Part shown: one piece after another, positions 24,604-32,091 of the stretch | How the letters are laid out: every line of letters begins with the position of its first letter | Numbering within the stretch: the first letter of the stretch is position 1 | Source: JBJENW01 sp051880395 | GTDB lineage: Bacteria; Bacillota; Clostridia; Lachnospirales; Lachnospiraceae | Length of the DNA: 34,005 nucleotides | NCBI GenBank assembly: GCA_051880395.1 | Contig: JBJENW010000368.1 | Coordinates: 1 to 34,005 of the forward strand | Direction of reading: 5' to 3' | Translations under genes and position numbers: made by a program | Notes under the pieces: generated by a model | Database searches by the model: none | Told to the model about the DNA's origin: nothing | What the model saw: the letters and a program-made list of their open reading frames with translations, nothing else

Positions 24604-24643
24604 GATAACATCTGTGGGTTTCGATACAGGATGTTATTTTTTT
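24604..24643. terminator. Terminator overlapping the stop codon of the FnIII gene
   Basis: ATAACATC (24605-24612) pairs with GATGTTAT (24630-24637), followed by a T-run for the plus strand. The hairpin's right arm contains the minus-strand stop codon at 24634-24636, so the same bases end both the rsmI transcript and the reading frame of the convergent gene. Confidence 0.65.
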
Positions 24644-25803
24644 ATGGTCACATTTTTTACGGAACTCCAACTGCTATACAGTTTCTGTTTGTCCTCAGTT
24701 ACCTTGTATGCGCGTACGCGTACATAATATTTTTTATTTTTCTGTAATTTCGAAACACTGACGCTGGTCGTTTTGGAATTCTTCGTGACTGTCTTTACAC
24801 CTGTTTTAAACTTCTTATCTGTGGAATACTGAATCTGATATCCCTTTGCGCCGGTCACGGCTTTGTAAGTTACGGCAAGTTTTTTTCCGGAAGCATTGCT
24901 GCATTTGGTGATGGAAGTTCTTTTTATAGTGGAAACTTTTACAAATAAAGCTCCCATGTTATTGTTTCGGTGATCCATGTGTGAGCCATAAGAGTAATAG
25001 GAGTCACCTGTAATGCCGATGTAATATGTGCCGGCGGCTAATTTTACGGAATCTGTGTTTACAGCGGAATAATAAGCATCCGGAATATTTGTAAAGGTGA
25101 GAACACCATGGTTTTTCTTGTATAGTGTCAATCCGGTTTTTGACAACTCAAAGATGTTGCTGCCGAGTGGATTTCCGATGGAAGCATGGATCGAAACGGT
25201 AGCCGGTGCAGTCAGTTTAAACTTGAACCAGCTGTTTCGTGTGCCTGCGCTTAAAAAACCCGTCTGTGATTTATCCGTTGCAATGGTTTTTGCTTTATTC
25301 CAACTGCCGTTTTTAGAAGCGGTCAGATTTAAGGATTGTGCAACAACAGACAAGCGAAAAGAACCGCTGCTTTGCTGGCTATATTCATCGGTTCCTTTTT
25401 TTGCAAAATAAATATAGTAGGTTCCGGCATCCAGACAAAAATTTTTTTCAGAGTCTCTTCCTCCTGGAATGCCTGTGTCGGAATCTCCCATGATCAGATT
25501 TGAACGATTGGAATCTGTGTATGCAGCAAAGTTTGAGATGGTTCCAAGGTATGCATAGTCTTCAAATCTTACGTCAGAATGAGCGAGAATCCGAACATAC
25601 GATGGTTTCTTTAAAGTAAAAGATACCATTTTTTCATAGACACCGCTGGGAACGTTGTAGGCAGCGCCTTGAATTCCTGAAATATCAGTGATGTCATCCA
25701 CCTGAGTGACAGCGATGGTTTCGGCTGCAAATGTTTTTTGCGGCAAAAATGCGACGAAAAACAGCAGCATAAATGTTGCTAAGAGAGTTTTGATTTTTTT
25801 CAT
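24634..25803 (-). CDS. Secreted protein with C-terminal fibronectin type III domain
   Basis: A 389-aa protein. A signal peptide with basic start and hydrophobic core is followed by FAAE (cut near residue 27). Residues about 35-290 hold two related beta-rich segments, each with an SxRLSV/YYIYFAKKG-like or YYIGITGDS motif, which recall PPC-type (pre-peptidase C-terminal) domains. Residues about 298-389 form a fibronectin type III domain (AYKAVTGAKGYQIQYS-like strand, KYYVRVRAYK, SSWS). There is no LPXTG anchor. ATG 25803 follows AAAGGAGA, and a TGAATC/GATTCA hairpin lies in the leader (25833-25849). It is likely an adhesive or carbohydrate-binding surface protein; the target is unknown. Confidence 0.82.
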   Translation of the reverse strand: MKKIKTLLATFMLLFFVAFLPQKTFAAETIAVTQVDDITDISGIQGAAYNVPSGVYEKMVSFTLKKPSYVRILAHSDVRFEDYAYLGTISNFAAYTDSNRSNLIMGDSDTGIPGGRDSEKNFCLDAGTYYIYFAKKGTDEYSQQSSGSFRLSVVAQSLNLTASKNGSWNKAKTIATDKSQTGFLSAGTRNSWFKFKLTAPATVSIHASIGNPLGSNIFELSKTGLTLYKKNHGVLTFTNIPDAYYSAVNTDSVKLAAGTYYIGITGDSYYSYGSHMDHRNNNMGALFVKVSTIKRTSITKCSNASGKKLAVTYKAVTGAKGYQIQYSTDKKFKTGVKTVTKNSKTTSVSVSKLQKNKKYYVRVRAYKVTEDKQKLYSSWSSVKNVTIKK

Positions 25804-26004
25804 ACTCGTCTCCTTTCAAAAATAAATAGACTTGAATCGCAAAGATTCAGGTTACATAATTATCATATCATGTTTGGATGTAAAAGCATAGGAGAAAAAT
25901 TATAGTCATTTTATCCTATAGTTATAACATATGATGGAAAAAGGACGATATTTATTTTAAACGATTAAAATGTCTGAAAAATAGGAGAGAGGGGAGATGA
26001 AAAA

Positions 26005-26226
26005 ATGAGTGGACTGGAAAAAGCGGTAAATGCAACCGGGACGGGAACCAGAATCTATCTGGATATCATGGAAATGCCATCGCAGGAAATCAGAACGTTA
26101 GAACGCCTGGTTCAGGCGGGTGTCATCCGACCGGTAAAAAATGCAGCAAAAGAAATTTGCAAAAGCGTTTTAGAAGAAACGTCCGAAGATGGTGCGTTTC
26201 CAAAAATCGAATTTGTAAAATTATGA
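26005..26226 (+). CDS. Small uncharacterised 73-aa protein
   Basis: I do not recognise this family. The protein is soluble with no signal or TM helix; the centre MEMPSQEIRTLERLVQAGVIRPVKNA looks helical and C-terminal residues 48-73 are charged. Evidence that it is real: AGGAGAGAGGGGAG before ATG 26005, and a perfect terminator 27 bases after the stop. It stands alone between a divergent secreted-protein gene and the IS element. The upstream 200-base gap holds A/T-rich sequence with no clear promoter. Confidence 0.65.
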   Translation: MSGLEKAVNATGTGTRIYLDIMEMPSQEIRTLERLVQAGVIRPVKNAAKEICKSVLEETSEDGAFPKIEFVKL

Positions 26227-26253
26227 ATAAAAAGAGTGGAAGATTTTGCATGA

Positions 26254-26292
26254 GGATACTACAAACAGTTGATTTGTAGTATCCATTTTTTT
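26254..26292 (+). terminator. Terminator of the 73-aa protein gene
   Basis: GGATACTACAAA (26254-26265), loop CAGTTGA, TTTGTAGTATCC (26273-26284), then ATTTTTTT. This is a perfect 12-bp stem with a strong T-run. The IS element begins only a few bases downstream. Confidence 0.92.
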
Positions 26293-26317
26293 GCGTTTAA
26301 CCTATTATAGCAAGAAG

Positions 26318-26340
26318 TCCCCCACTTCTAAAGTGGGGGA
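26318..26340 (+). repeat. Left-end hairpin of the IS element
   Basis: A perfect 10-bp stem (TCCCCCACTT with AAGTGGGGGA) and 3-base loop. In IS200/IS605 elements such subterminal hairpins are bound by TnpA. Its CCCCCAC/GTGGGGG core is shared with the right-end hairpin, so both ends could be recognised by the same transposase. Confidence 0.85.
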
Positions 26341-26426
26341 TGAATTGCGTCCATCACAAGATGTTGACCTGAAAAATAAAACATGCTACCATAAAAACAG
26401 TCGATAAAAAGAAAGGCGGGAAACTT

Positions 26427-27533
26427 ATGGCAAACAAAGCATATAAATTCAGAATCTATCCAAACAGCGAACAAAGAACTCTGTTTGCCAAAACGTTTGG
26501 CTGTGTACGGTTCATCTATAATAAAATGCTGGGTGATAAGATCAAACATTACGAGGAAACAAAGCAGAAACTGAACAATACTCCGGCACAGTACAAGAAG
26601 GAATTCCCCTGGCTGAAAGAGGTTGACAGTCTGGCTCTCGCAAATGCACAGATGAATCTGCAAAAGGCATACAACAACTTCTTTCGAGATCCGAAAGTCG
26701 GATTTCCAAAGTTCAAATCCAGACATAAAACCCGCGCTTCTTATACGACAAATAACCAGAAGGGCACTGTGGCGATCGAAGACGGACGTCTGAAACTTCC
26801 TAAAGTGGGATATGTTAAGATAAAGCAGCACAGAGCCATACCCAAACATTACCGGATCAAATCAGTAACGATTAGCCAGAATCCAGGCGGAGACTATTAT
26901 GCAAGCGTCCTGTTCGAGTACGAAAACCAAGTACAAAAACAGCCCTTGCATAAATTCCTTGGTTTGGATTTTTCCATGCATGAACTGTATAGAGACAGTA
27001 ACGGCAACGAGCCGGAGTATCCGGGATATTACAGAAAAGCAGAGCAGAAATTAAAACGGGAGCAGCGTAAGCTTTCCAAGATGCAGAAAGGCTCAAAAAA
27101 CCGTGGAAAACAGCGTATCCGGGTTGCAAAAATGCATGCGAAAGTGGCAGACCAGCGCAGGGATTTCCTGCACCAACAGTCGAGAAAGATCGCAGATACT
27201 TACGACTGTGTCTGTATAGAAGATCTCGACATGAAAGCAATGTCACAGGCCCTGAATTTTGGCAAATCCGTTGCGGATAACGGCTGGGGGATGTTTGTAA
27301 CTTTTCTGAAGTATAAACTGGAAGAACAGGGAAAACAGCTCGTGAAAGTGGACCGGTTCTTTGCAAGCAGTCAGCTGTGCAGTGTCTGCGGTTATAAGAA
27401 TACCGAAACGAAGGATCTGCGTATCCGTGCATGGACCTGTCCGGAATGCGGTACGCACCATGACAGGGATACCAATGCAGCAATCAATATCAGAAATGAG
27501 GGCATGCGTCTTGTAAATGCTCAGCCTGTATAG
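26427..27533 (+). CDS. tnpB: RNA-guided endonuclease TnpB (OrfB)
   Basis: A full-length 368-aa TnpB, the RNA-guided DNA nuclease related to Cas12. The N-terminal MANKAYKFRIYPNSEQ and wedge/REC part are normal. The RuvC catalytic residues are all present: Asp181 (FLGLDFS), Glu265 (CIEDLDM) and Asp348 (DRDTNAAINI). The zinc finger has CSVCGYKN ... CPECG (Cys318, 321, 338, 341). It looks catalytically competent. ATG 26427 follows AAAGAAAGGCGGG. TnpB cuts at sites matching its guide RNA next to a TAM and so helps keep the element in the genome. Confidence 0.95.
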   Translation: MANKAYKFRIYPNSEQRTLFAKTFGCVRFIYNKMLGDKIKHYEETKQKLNNTPAQYKKEFPWLKEVDSLALANAQMNLQKAYNNFFRDPKVGFPKFKSRHKTRASYTTNNQKGTVAIEDGRLKLPKVGYVKIKQHRAIPKHYRIKSVTISQNPGGDYYASVLFEYENQVQKQPLHKFLGLDFSMHELYRDSNGNEPEYPGYYRKAEQKLKREQRKLSKMQKGSKNRGKQRIRVAKMHAKVADQRRDFLHQQSRKIADTYDCVCIEDLDMKAMSQALNFGKSVADNGWGMFVTFLKYKLEEQGKQLVKVDRFFASSQLCSVCGYKNTETKDLRIRAWTCPECGTHHDRDTNAAINIRNEGMRLVNAQPV

Positions 27534-27671
27534 ATAGGAACATATGTAAAACCGTGGGGCACACGGGGATAGCTCGCTTATGCTTGGCACAGTGGTGCCA
27601 TCGAACGAGAACCGACTGTTCGCTTATTGGCGAAAGGAAGCCCCCACCTTTATAGGTGGGGGAGGATGTCA
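27534..27671 (+). ncRNA. Putative omega (right-end) RNA of TnpB
   Basis: The stretch after the tnpB stop codon has features of a TnpB guide-RNA scaffold: a GTGGGGCACACGGGG region that can base-pair internally, a GGCAC-AGTG-GTGCC hairpin (27586-27599) and the final CCCCCACC/GGTGGGGG hairpin (27641-27662). The RNA probably begins within the 3' part of tnpB and ends in guide sequence taken from beyond the right end, here beginning near 27672. The limits are estimates. Confidence 0.6.
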
Positions 27672-27998
27672 CAGTCCCGTGTCCAGAAGAGGGATCACGT
27701 TGATCACCGGCTCTTCGTAAGGATGTACGGCTTTGATGGCGGCTTTGGTTTCTGCGAGTTTTTCGATTTTACAGCAGACCTCCACTTTATATTCCGGTTC
27801 TTCGCTGATCTCGTTAACAGAGCCGAGATACGGATGGGTTCCTGTAAGCGGTCGCCAGGTTCCGGTCACCTCACTGTAGGACAGGCAGCAGTCGTAGTTT
27901 CCGATGTGTCCGGCGTCGACATCTGCCAAGGCTTGTTGTAATTGCTTAAAATGTGTTTTTGGAATAAAAATCTCTAATTTCACGTAAGAAATATTCAT
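27669..27998 (-). CDS. NIF3/YqfO-type CutA-fold small protein
   Basis: A 109-aa protein resembling the stand-alone PII/CutA-like domain inserted in NIF3 (YqfO) proteins. KLEIFIPKTHFKQLQQALADVDAGHIGNYDCCLSY... gives the start, and KAAIKAVHPYEEPVINVIPL is the signature near the end. The usual function is unknown; trimer formation is usual for the fold. ATG 27998 follows AGGAGGC. The stop codon (27669-27671) lies at the right end of the IS element, so the insertion came within a base or two of it. Part of the original 3' end may have been supplied by the element. Confidence 0.85.
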   Translation of the reverse strand: MNISYVKLEIFIPKTHFKQLQQALADVDAGHIGNYDCCLSYSEVTGTWRPLTGTHPYLGSVNEISEEPEYKVEVCCKIEKLAETKAAIKAVHPYEEPVINVIPLLDTGL

Positions 27999-28014
27999 AA
28001 AATGCCTCCTATTC

Positions 28015-28266
28015 TCAATTCCCTTTTTCTACCATACATGTTTTCTCGCAAAAACAGATTCCGTATTTGATCAGTTTCTGATACCCTTTATCTAAAAACG
28101 GAGCGGCATACTCTTTTTCCTCTATCTGTGCAAGGGCCGCTTTGCATTCGTCTGCCATCTCGGTAAATTTATTGCAGACCTTCAATTCCATGAGAATCAC
28201 CGGTTCTTCCTCGTCATACGGAACCAGTGCGAGATCCGGTCTGCTGTTTCCGTATTCTCGATTTCT
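28015..28266 (-). pseudogene. C-terminal remnant of an AAA-ATPase-like / PD-(D/E)XK nuclease (DUF1703-type) protein
   Basis: Reading minus from 28266, an open frame encodes NREYGNSRPDLALVPYDEE then VILMELKVCNKFTEM and ends ... YQKLIKYGICF. This is the C-terminal nuclease domain of the AAA-ATPase_like/DUF1703 family (normally about 500-580 aa), with PD and ELK catalytic-type residues intact. No start codon or N-terminal ATPase part exists upstream. Homology ends at about 28266, where the sequence changes to the vanZ-like gene, and a stop appears in this frame 12 codons beyond (28279-28281 region). The remaining 84 codons are a stump left by deletion or insertion. Confidence 0.75.
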
Positions 28267-28738
28267 GAACGAAAATATGTATCACACATCCTGCAAAAAC
28301 ACCCAACGTATTCATGATCACATCATTAATATCTGCCAGACGCCCTACAAAAAACAATTGCATAAGTTCAATCCAGACACAGAAAAATATGCCTGAAAGA
28401 ATTGTTCTTTGATATCGTTTTGTTTTGCAGAAGAATGGAACAAAAAAACCAAATGGTATCAACATGATCAGATTTAATATATTTTGAAAATCAAAGCCAT
28501 CTTCAAACGGAATCAGGTTATAATTACCAATGCCAAATCGCCATCCATAATCATTTATGATTCGTGTCACAAGTAAAACAGCTATTATATAAACCATAAA
28601 AAGGTAAATCAACACATAGCGCGCACGTGTGCGTTTCTTTTTGCGTATTTTATCTATGCCCAAAATACACAAAAACAAGATACTTCCGAGCACAATTGCC
28701 CGTGTTAAATAAACGTATCCATGTACAAGATATCTCAT
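28214..28738 (-). CDS. VanZ-like family membrane protein
   Basis: A 174-aa protein with five hydrophobic segments and the VanZ pattern NLIPFEDGFDFQNILNLI, MLIPFGFFVP, WIELMQLFFVGRLADINDVIMNTLGVFAG. VanZ-like proteins can confer low-level glycopeptide (teicoplanin) resistance, but most have unknown roles. The last about 17 residues (KSRIRKQQTGSRTGSV and neighbours) are read out of frame through the nuclease stump, so the natural C-terminus was altered at the junction near 28266. It overlaps the upstream gene by ATGA (28735-28738), indicating translational coupling. Confidence 0.85.
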   Translation of the reverse strand: MRYLVHGYVYLTRAIVLGSILFLCILGIDKIRKKKRTRARYVLIYLFMVYIIAVLLVTRIINDYGWRFGIGNYNLIPFEDGFDFQNILNLIMLIPFGFFVPFFCKTKRYQRTILSGIFFCVWIELMQLFFVGRLADINDVIMNTLGVFAGCVIHIFVQKSRIRKQQTGSRTGSV

Positions 28739-29682
28739 TTTTTCCTCCTAATCATACGCTGCAAAAGAAATACGAAGATCGTAATCCCAAGAGCAATGTT
28801 TCTTATTATCTGTAGGATTTTTCTTTTTTCCTCCGATAACACGTTTAAATCGTCTAGTGTTTTCAAATGTGTATACTGAAATCCTGTTTCATCTGCAATT
28901 TGATTGATTACAGTGGCAGCGGTATTATATGCATCTGCATTTTTGTAATAAAAAAATCCCTCCAAATGTACAGATAAATGAACTGCCTTGGTGTGTTCAT
29001 CTTCAATATGCTCCACCGATAATGTTGGCAATACGACATAATCATCCAACACCGTTTTCTCCCCTCCTAAAGAAATCGATGCGCCTTTTTTCAAAAATCC
29101 GACCACATAACAATCAAAATCTTCCCAGACATATTCCCCTTTGAATTTTTCACCTAGTCGAAACGCCCCTTTATAATGATTTCCCAATAGCAACGGTACC
29201 GGCTTTTTTGTATCTGCCTGATATTCGTGTGATTGAAATGTTCTTCCGGTATCCAACTGCGTATTCAAATGATAGTCTCTGCAAAATTTTTCATCCACCC
29301 ACATGCCGAGACAATCCGTATGGTTATTTTCATTTATAAACTGATGCTCTGCACAATCTTTTTTGTTGTATTCTCCTACATAATAAAATGGCATATCACT
29401 ATACTCATAGTAATCAATATTTGGTTCTGAAAGCAATCGATCATATGCCTTTTTTGCCATATCGCAGGCACCTTTTTTTGTATAAAAATCGGAAAAAGAG
29501 CTTGTTTCCGAATCATATTGATCCGTCAAAATTTCCTCGCACTGTATTTTTCCATTATATTGTTCCAATTCGTCTCTGTGTTCATTGTCTAACCTTAATT
29601 GACAGCTTATGATTCCCACCACGAAAACTCCGCATAAAATCAAACCACCACACAGCCATCTAAGTATGTTCTTTTTATTCAA
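28735..29682 (-). CDS. Two-TM protein with large extracytoplasmic domain (TTG start)
   Basis: A 315-aa protein of unknown family. TM1 covers about residues 8-27 and the C-terminal TM about 290-308, with about 260 residues outside the cell in between. The plan recalls the periplasmic part of an FtsX/MacB permease without its other helices, but there is no firm homology. I set the start at TTG 29682 because TTAGGAGAG lies 5 bases upstream. The in-frame ATG at 29718 has no ribosome binding site and falls in an inverted repeat. It follows the ABC ATPase gene after a 119-base gap and is coupled to the vanZ-like gene. Confidence 0.7.
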   Translation of the reverse strand: MNKKNILRWLCGGLILCGVFVVGIISCQLRLDNEHRDELEQYNGKIQCEEILTDQYDSETSSFSDFYTKKGACDMAKKAYDRLLSEPNIDYYEYSDMPFYYVGEYNKKDCAEHQFINENNHTDCLGMWVDEKFCRDYHLNTQLDTGRTFQSHEYQADTKKPVPLLLGNHYKGAFRLGEKFKGEYVWEDFDCYVVGFLKKGASISLGGEKTVLDDYVVLPTLSVEHIEDEHTKAVHLSVHLEGFFYYKNADAYNTAATVINQIADETGFQYTHLKTLDDLNVLSEEKRKILQIIRNIALGITIFVFLLQRMIRRKK

Positions 29683-29711
29683 TTGCACTCTCCTAATTTC
29701 AAAATGAACGA

Positions 29712-29764
29712 AATCCATTTATGTGCAGCATAATTTATTACATATAAATGGATTATTAACAAAT
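29712..29764. repeat. Inverted repeat between the ATPase and the two-TM protein genes
   Basis: AATCCATTTAT (29712-29722) and ATAAATGGATT (29754-29764) are perfect 11-bp complements with a 31-base A/T-rich centre. The site lies just before the TTG start at 29682. It could be a weak terminator or processing site (minus-strand T-run TTTCGTT) or an operator for a separate promoter of the last two genes. Confidence 0.55.
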
Positions 29765-29801
29765 TACAGATTAATTTGTGTAACTTTTAATTACAATGAT
29801 T

Positions 29802-30440
29802 TTATATTAGATGTATCCATTCCCCTTTCCGAATCTGATACACTTCATCGCATAAACAATCAATATCTTCCCGATTATGACTTGTCATAAGAATCAGTTT
29901 TCCCTGTTTCCGTAATTGTAAAAAGAGTTCTCGCATCTGCTCTACGCCATCTTCATCCAGCGCATTCATCGGCTCATCCAAAAGTAAAATATCCGGCTGT
30001 TCCATGATTGCCTGTGCAATCGCCAGTCGTTGACGCATACCGAGCGAATAATTTCCCACATGCTTTTTACTGTCCGGATCCAGACCGACCTGCACCATTG
30101 CTTCTCGTATCATCTTTTTATCCGCAATGCGCCGTATTTGTGCCAAATAGTGCAGGTTCCGGTAACCCGATTCGTCCGAAAGAAATCCCGGCTCATTTAA
30201 TATGAACCCCATGCGCTCTAACATTTTCATTTCTTTTCCGATCTGCTTTCCATTGCAAAAAATCTCCCCTGTGGTTGGCTTCATAAATCCGGCAATGCAC
30301 TGCATGAGAACCGTTTTTCCGGAACCGTTTCGTCCGATCAACCCATATATTTTTCCACTTTCCATATCAAAGGAAACATTCTGCACAACCTTCTGATCTC
30401 CAAAATTTTTTCCTACGTTTCGCACTTCAATCTTATCCAT
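29802..30440 (-). CDS. ABC transporter ATP-binding protein (system 2)
   Basis: A 212-aa nucleotide-binding domain. Walker A is GRNGSGKT (36-43), the Q-loop region has LNEPGFLSDESGYRNL, the signature is YSLGMRQRLAIAQAI, Walker B is ILLLDEP and the H-loop is LMTSHNR. It is a paralogue of the ATPase at 15141. I set the start at ATG 30440, after GGAAGGAGC and 2 bases after the permease stop codon; the longer frame to 30611 lies inside the permease gene. The two permeases just upstream complete the transporter. Confidence 0.93.
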   Translation of the reverse strand: MDKIEVRNVGKNFGDQKVVQNVSFDMESGKIYGLIGRNGSGKTVLMQCIAGFMKPTTGEIFCNGKQIGKEMKMLERMGFILNEPGFLSDESGYRNLHYLAQIRRIADKKMIREAMVQVGLDPDSKKHVGNYSLGMRQRLAIAQAIMEQPDILLLDEPMNALDEDGVEQMRELFLQLRKQGKLILMTSHNREDIDCLCDEVYQIRKGEWIHLI

Positions 30441-30442
30441 TC

Positions 30443-31273
30443 TTATTTTTGCTCCTTCCTGTCTCTTTTCAGCAGCATGCATACCATCATCAGCACAATC
30501 CCACCGATGTAGAATTCGAGTGCATGGGAAAGCACCACACCATTTCTGACATTTTCCCGAAAATAAACACCGATATGAGACATGGTGACCGGCGAATATC
30601 CATACATCCACGGACTTCCATCATTATAGATCATAATGTCTGCAAAAATAAAAAGCCCTGCTGCGATCAGTCCACTCCCTTTTCGAATCAGGGCATGCAT
30701 CAGATAAACCAGCATTCCCAGCCACGACAGGCACAGCCACTCCAGCAGTATACTCACCCAAAAGGCTGCTTTCGGCGCACAATGCCCGATGATAAAAGGG
30801 TCGATGTAAAACGGATTATCCATCGCATTATTCAACGAGATTGTCTTCCAGATGCCACCCCATTCCAGTGAAAACTGTATGTTTCCATGCAGTCCGACGA
30901 TTCCAAGCAATACGAGAAATATGGTATAAATTGCTGATACCAGTAAAATATAACGCATACTTCCGATTTCCCATGCCGCAAGGCCGGAACGATAGGAAAT
31001 ATAGGGAAAACTTTTTTCCCGAAACGGTGCCTTGCAGATCAGCATTAAAAATCCCATGAGAAACAAAATATGAAACCAATCATCGTTCAGCAAAAAAATA
31101 AACCCCATCGGTGTCGCTTTTTCTCCATATCTTACACACGCTTCTCTGACCGGCTCCATACACGCGTCCGTATAAACAGCCAGCAGCAAAAAGATCACAA
31201 GATTTTTTATCGTGAGAAAATCCCTTTTGATATGGTAATAGGATACACATAAACTTCTTCTAAAAAAATCCAT
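30443..31273 (-). CDS. ABC transporter permease-like membrane protein (system 2, subunit B)
   Basis: A 276-aa integral membrane protein with six to seven hydrophobic segments (near 24-42, 60-80, 103-127, 165-190, 195-215 and 245-267). There is no diagnostic motif; assignment rests on topology and on its place 2 bases before the ATPase gene. It is similar in size and organisation to the next permease and to subunit A of system 1. Confidence 0.72.
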   Translation of the reverse strand: MDFFRRSLCVSYYHIKRDFLTIKNLVIFLLLAVYTDACMEPVREACVRYGEKATPMGFIFLLNDDWFHILFLMGFLMLICKAPFREKSFPYISYRSGLAAWEIGSMRYILLVSAIYTIFLVLLGIVGLHGNIQFSLEWGGIWKTISLNNAMDNPFYIDPFIIGHCAPKAAFWVSILLEWLCLSWLGMLVYLMHALIRKGSGLIAAGLFIFADIMIYNDGSPWMYGYSPVTMSHIGVYFRENVRNGVVLSHALEFYIGGIVLMMVCMLLKRDRKEQK

Positions 31274-31275
31274 CT

Positions 31276-32091
31276 TTATGATTCCTCTCTATCTCTGTTT
31301 TTGTATACAAACCATGCCATACCGATTCCTAACAGACACAACACAACAATGGTTGTAACGATCAATGTGCATATATCTCCATGCTCTCCGACGGTAGTTC
31401 TAGAGGACAGCCATAAGTTCAGGCGCCATTCCATCGGCACATCAAGCAGTACCATCAGACGCGTCCAGCCATATGACAAGAGAATCGGTGTTGCTATGAC
31501 CATATATGGGTTCGGTACATACACCGAGACACAGAGTGCGGCCATATTGCAGAGCATACAGTGTAATGCCAGCAAATAAAAGACCGCTATAAAATAACCG
31601 ATTCCGTTTCCCGTTCCCAGGGCAGCAGAAAATGGCAATCCTTTCATTTCTGTCAGGTTTTCTGCTGTAATCAGTGGGATTCTGCATGACATAAGTGCAA
31701 CAAACAACAGACTTCCCAAAAAAGCAGTCAGACCTCCCATGAGGACACTGTTACATGCTTTTACTTTTGCATACTGTAAGCGGTTTCCGATCCGCCCGAT
31801 CAGATAGGTATCAATACCTGCATTTTTTTCTTTGCAGTAAGTAATGGTTGCTGCCATGGTTGTGAGCATGGGCATGATATTTCCGACACAGTGTCCTCCA
31901 AATGTCCATGAGTTAAATACCATATATTGTACACAAAAGGCATCTCTCCTTTCCTCAGAAAAGATCATTGTAAAGTATCCCCAGACATCCGGTATATAAC
32001 AGGCCGCACATGCAAATAGCAGAATTAGATATTTCCATGAAATGCATCGCCTTAGTGATTCTTTAAAATAATTCCAGGAAGTATTATTCAT
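31276..32091 (-). CDS. ABC transporter permease-like membrane protein (system 2, subunit A)
   Basis: A 271-aa polytopic protein with about six helices. Motifs are not diagnostic. I set the start at ATG 32091 (MNNTSWNYFKE), which follows GGTGAGG and overlaps the end of the lipoprotein gene by 8 bases (TATGAATAA). The longer reading frame up to 32247 runs inside the lipoprotein gene and is not expected to be translated. With its neighbour it forms the membrane part of the transporter. Confidence 0.72.
   Translation of the reverse strand: MNNTSWNYFKESLRRCISWKYLILLFACAACYIPDVWGYFTMIFSEERRDAFCVQYMVFNSWTFGGHCVGNIMPMLTTMAATITYCKEKNAGIDTYLIGRIGNRLQYAKVKACNSVLMGGLTAFLGSLLFVALMSCRIPLITAENLTEMKGLPFSAALGTGNGIGYFIAVFYLLALHCMLCNMAALCVSVYVPNPYMVIATPILLSYGWTRLMVLLDVPMEWRLNLWLSSRTTVGEHGDICTLIVTTIVVLCLLGIGMAWFVYKNRDREES

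Larger units (their letters stand above)
26302..27671 (+). mobile_element. IS200/IS605-superfamily element carrying only tnpB (IS1341-like)
   Basis: Both ends have imperfectly similar C-rich hairpins: left TCCCCCACTT-CTA-AAGTGGGGGA (26318-26340), right CCCCCACC-TTTATA-GGTGGGGG (27641-27662). There are no inverted-repeat ends or target duplications, as expected for single-strand transposition. The left flank reads TTTAAC (26296-26301), the target sequence known for IS605 in Helicobacter. No tnpA (Y1 transposase) is present, so movement would need one in trans. The exact right boundary is uncertain within a few bases of 27671. It lies between the terminator of a small gene and the stop codon of a convergent gene. 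Confidence 0.85.

Noticed and set aside
26872..27483. 203-aa minus-strand frame opposite tnpB
   Set aside because: tnpB has full motif support; the antisense frame has no motifs or ribosome binding site.
28015..28200. A genuine 61-aa gene starting at GTG 28200
   Set aside because: The homologous frame continues upstream to about 28266 without a start codon, and the product is only the last part of a nuclease domain, so it is a remnant.
29802..30611. Longer version of the system 2 ATPase (start at 30611)
   Set aside because: The added 57 residues lie in the permease gene and have no homology to ATPases; ATG 30440 has a ribosome binding site.
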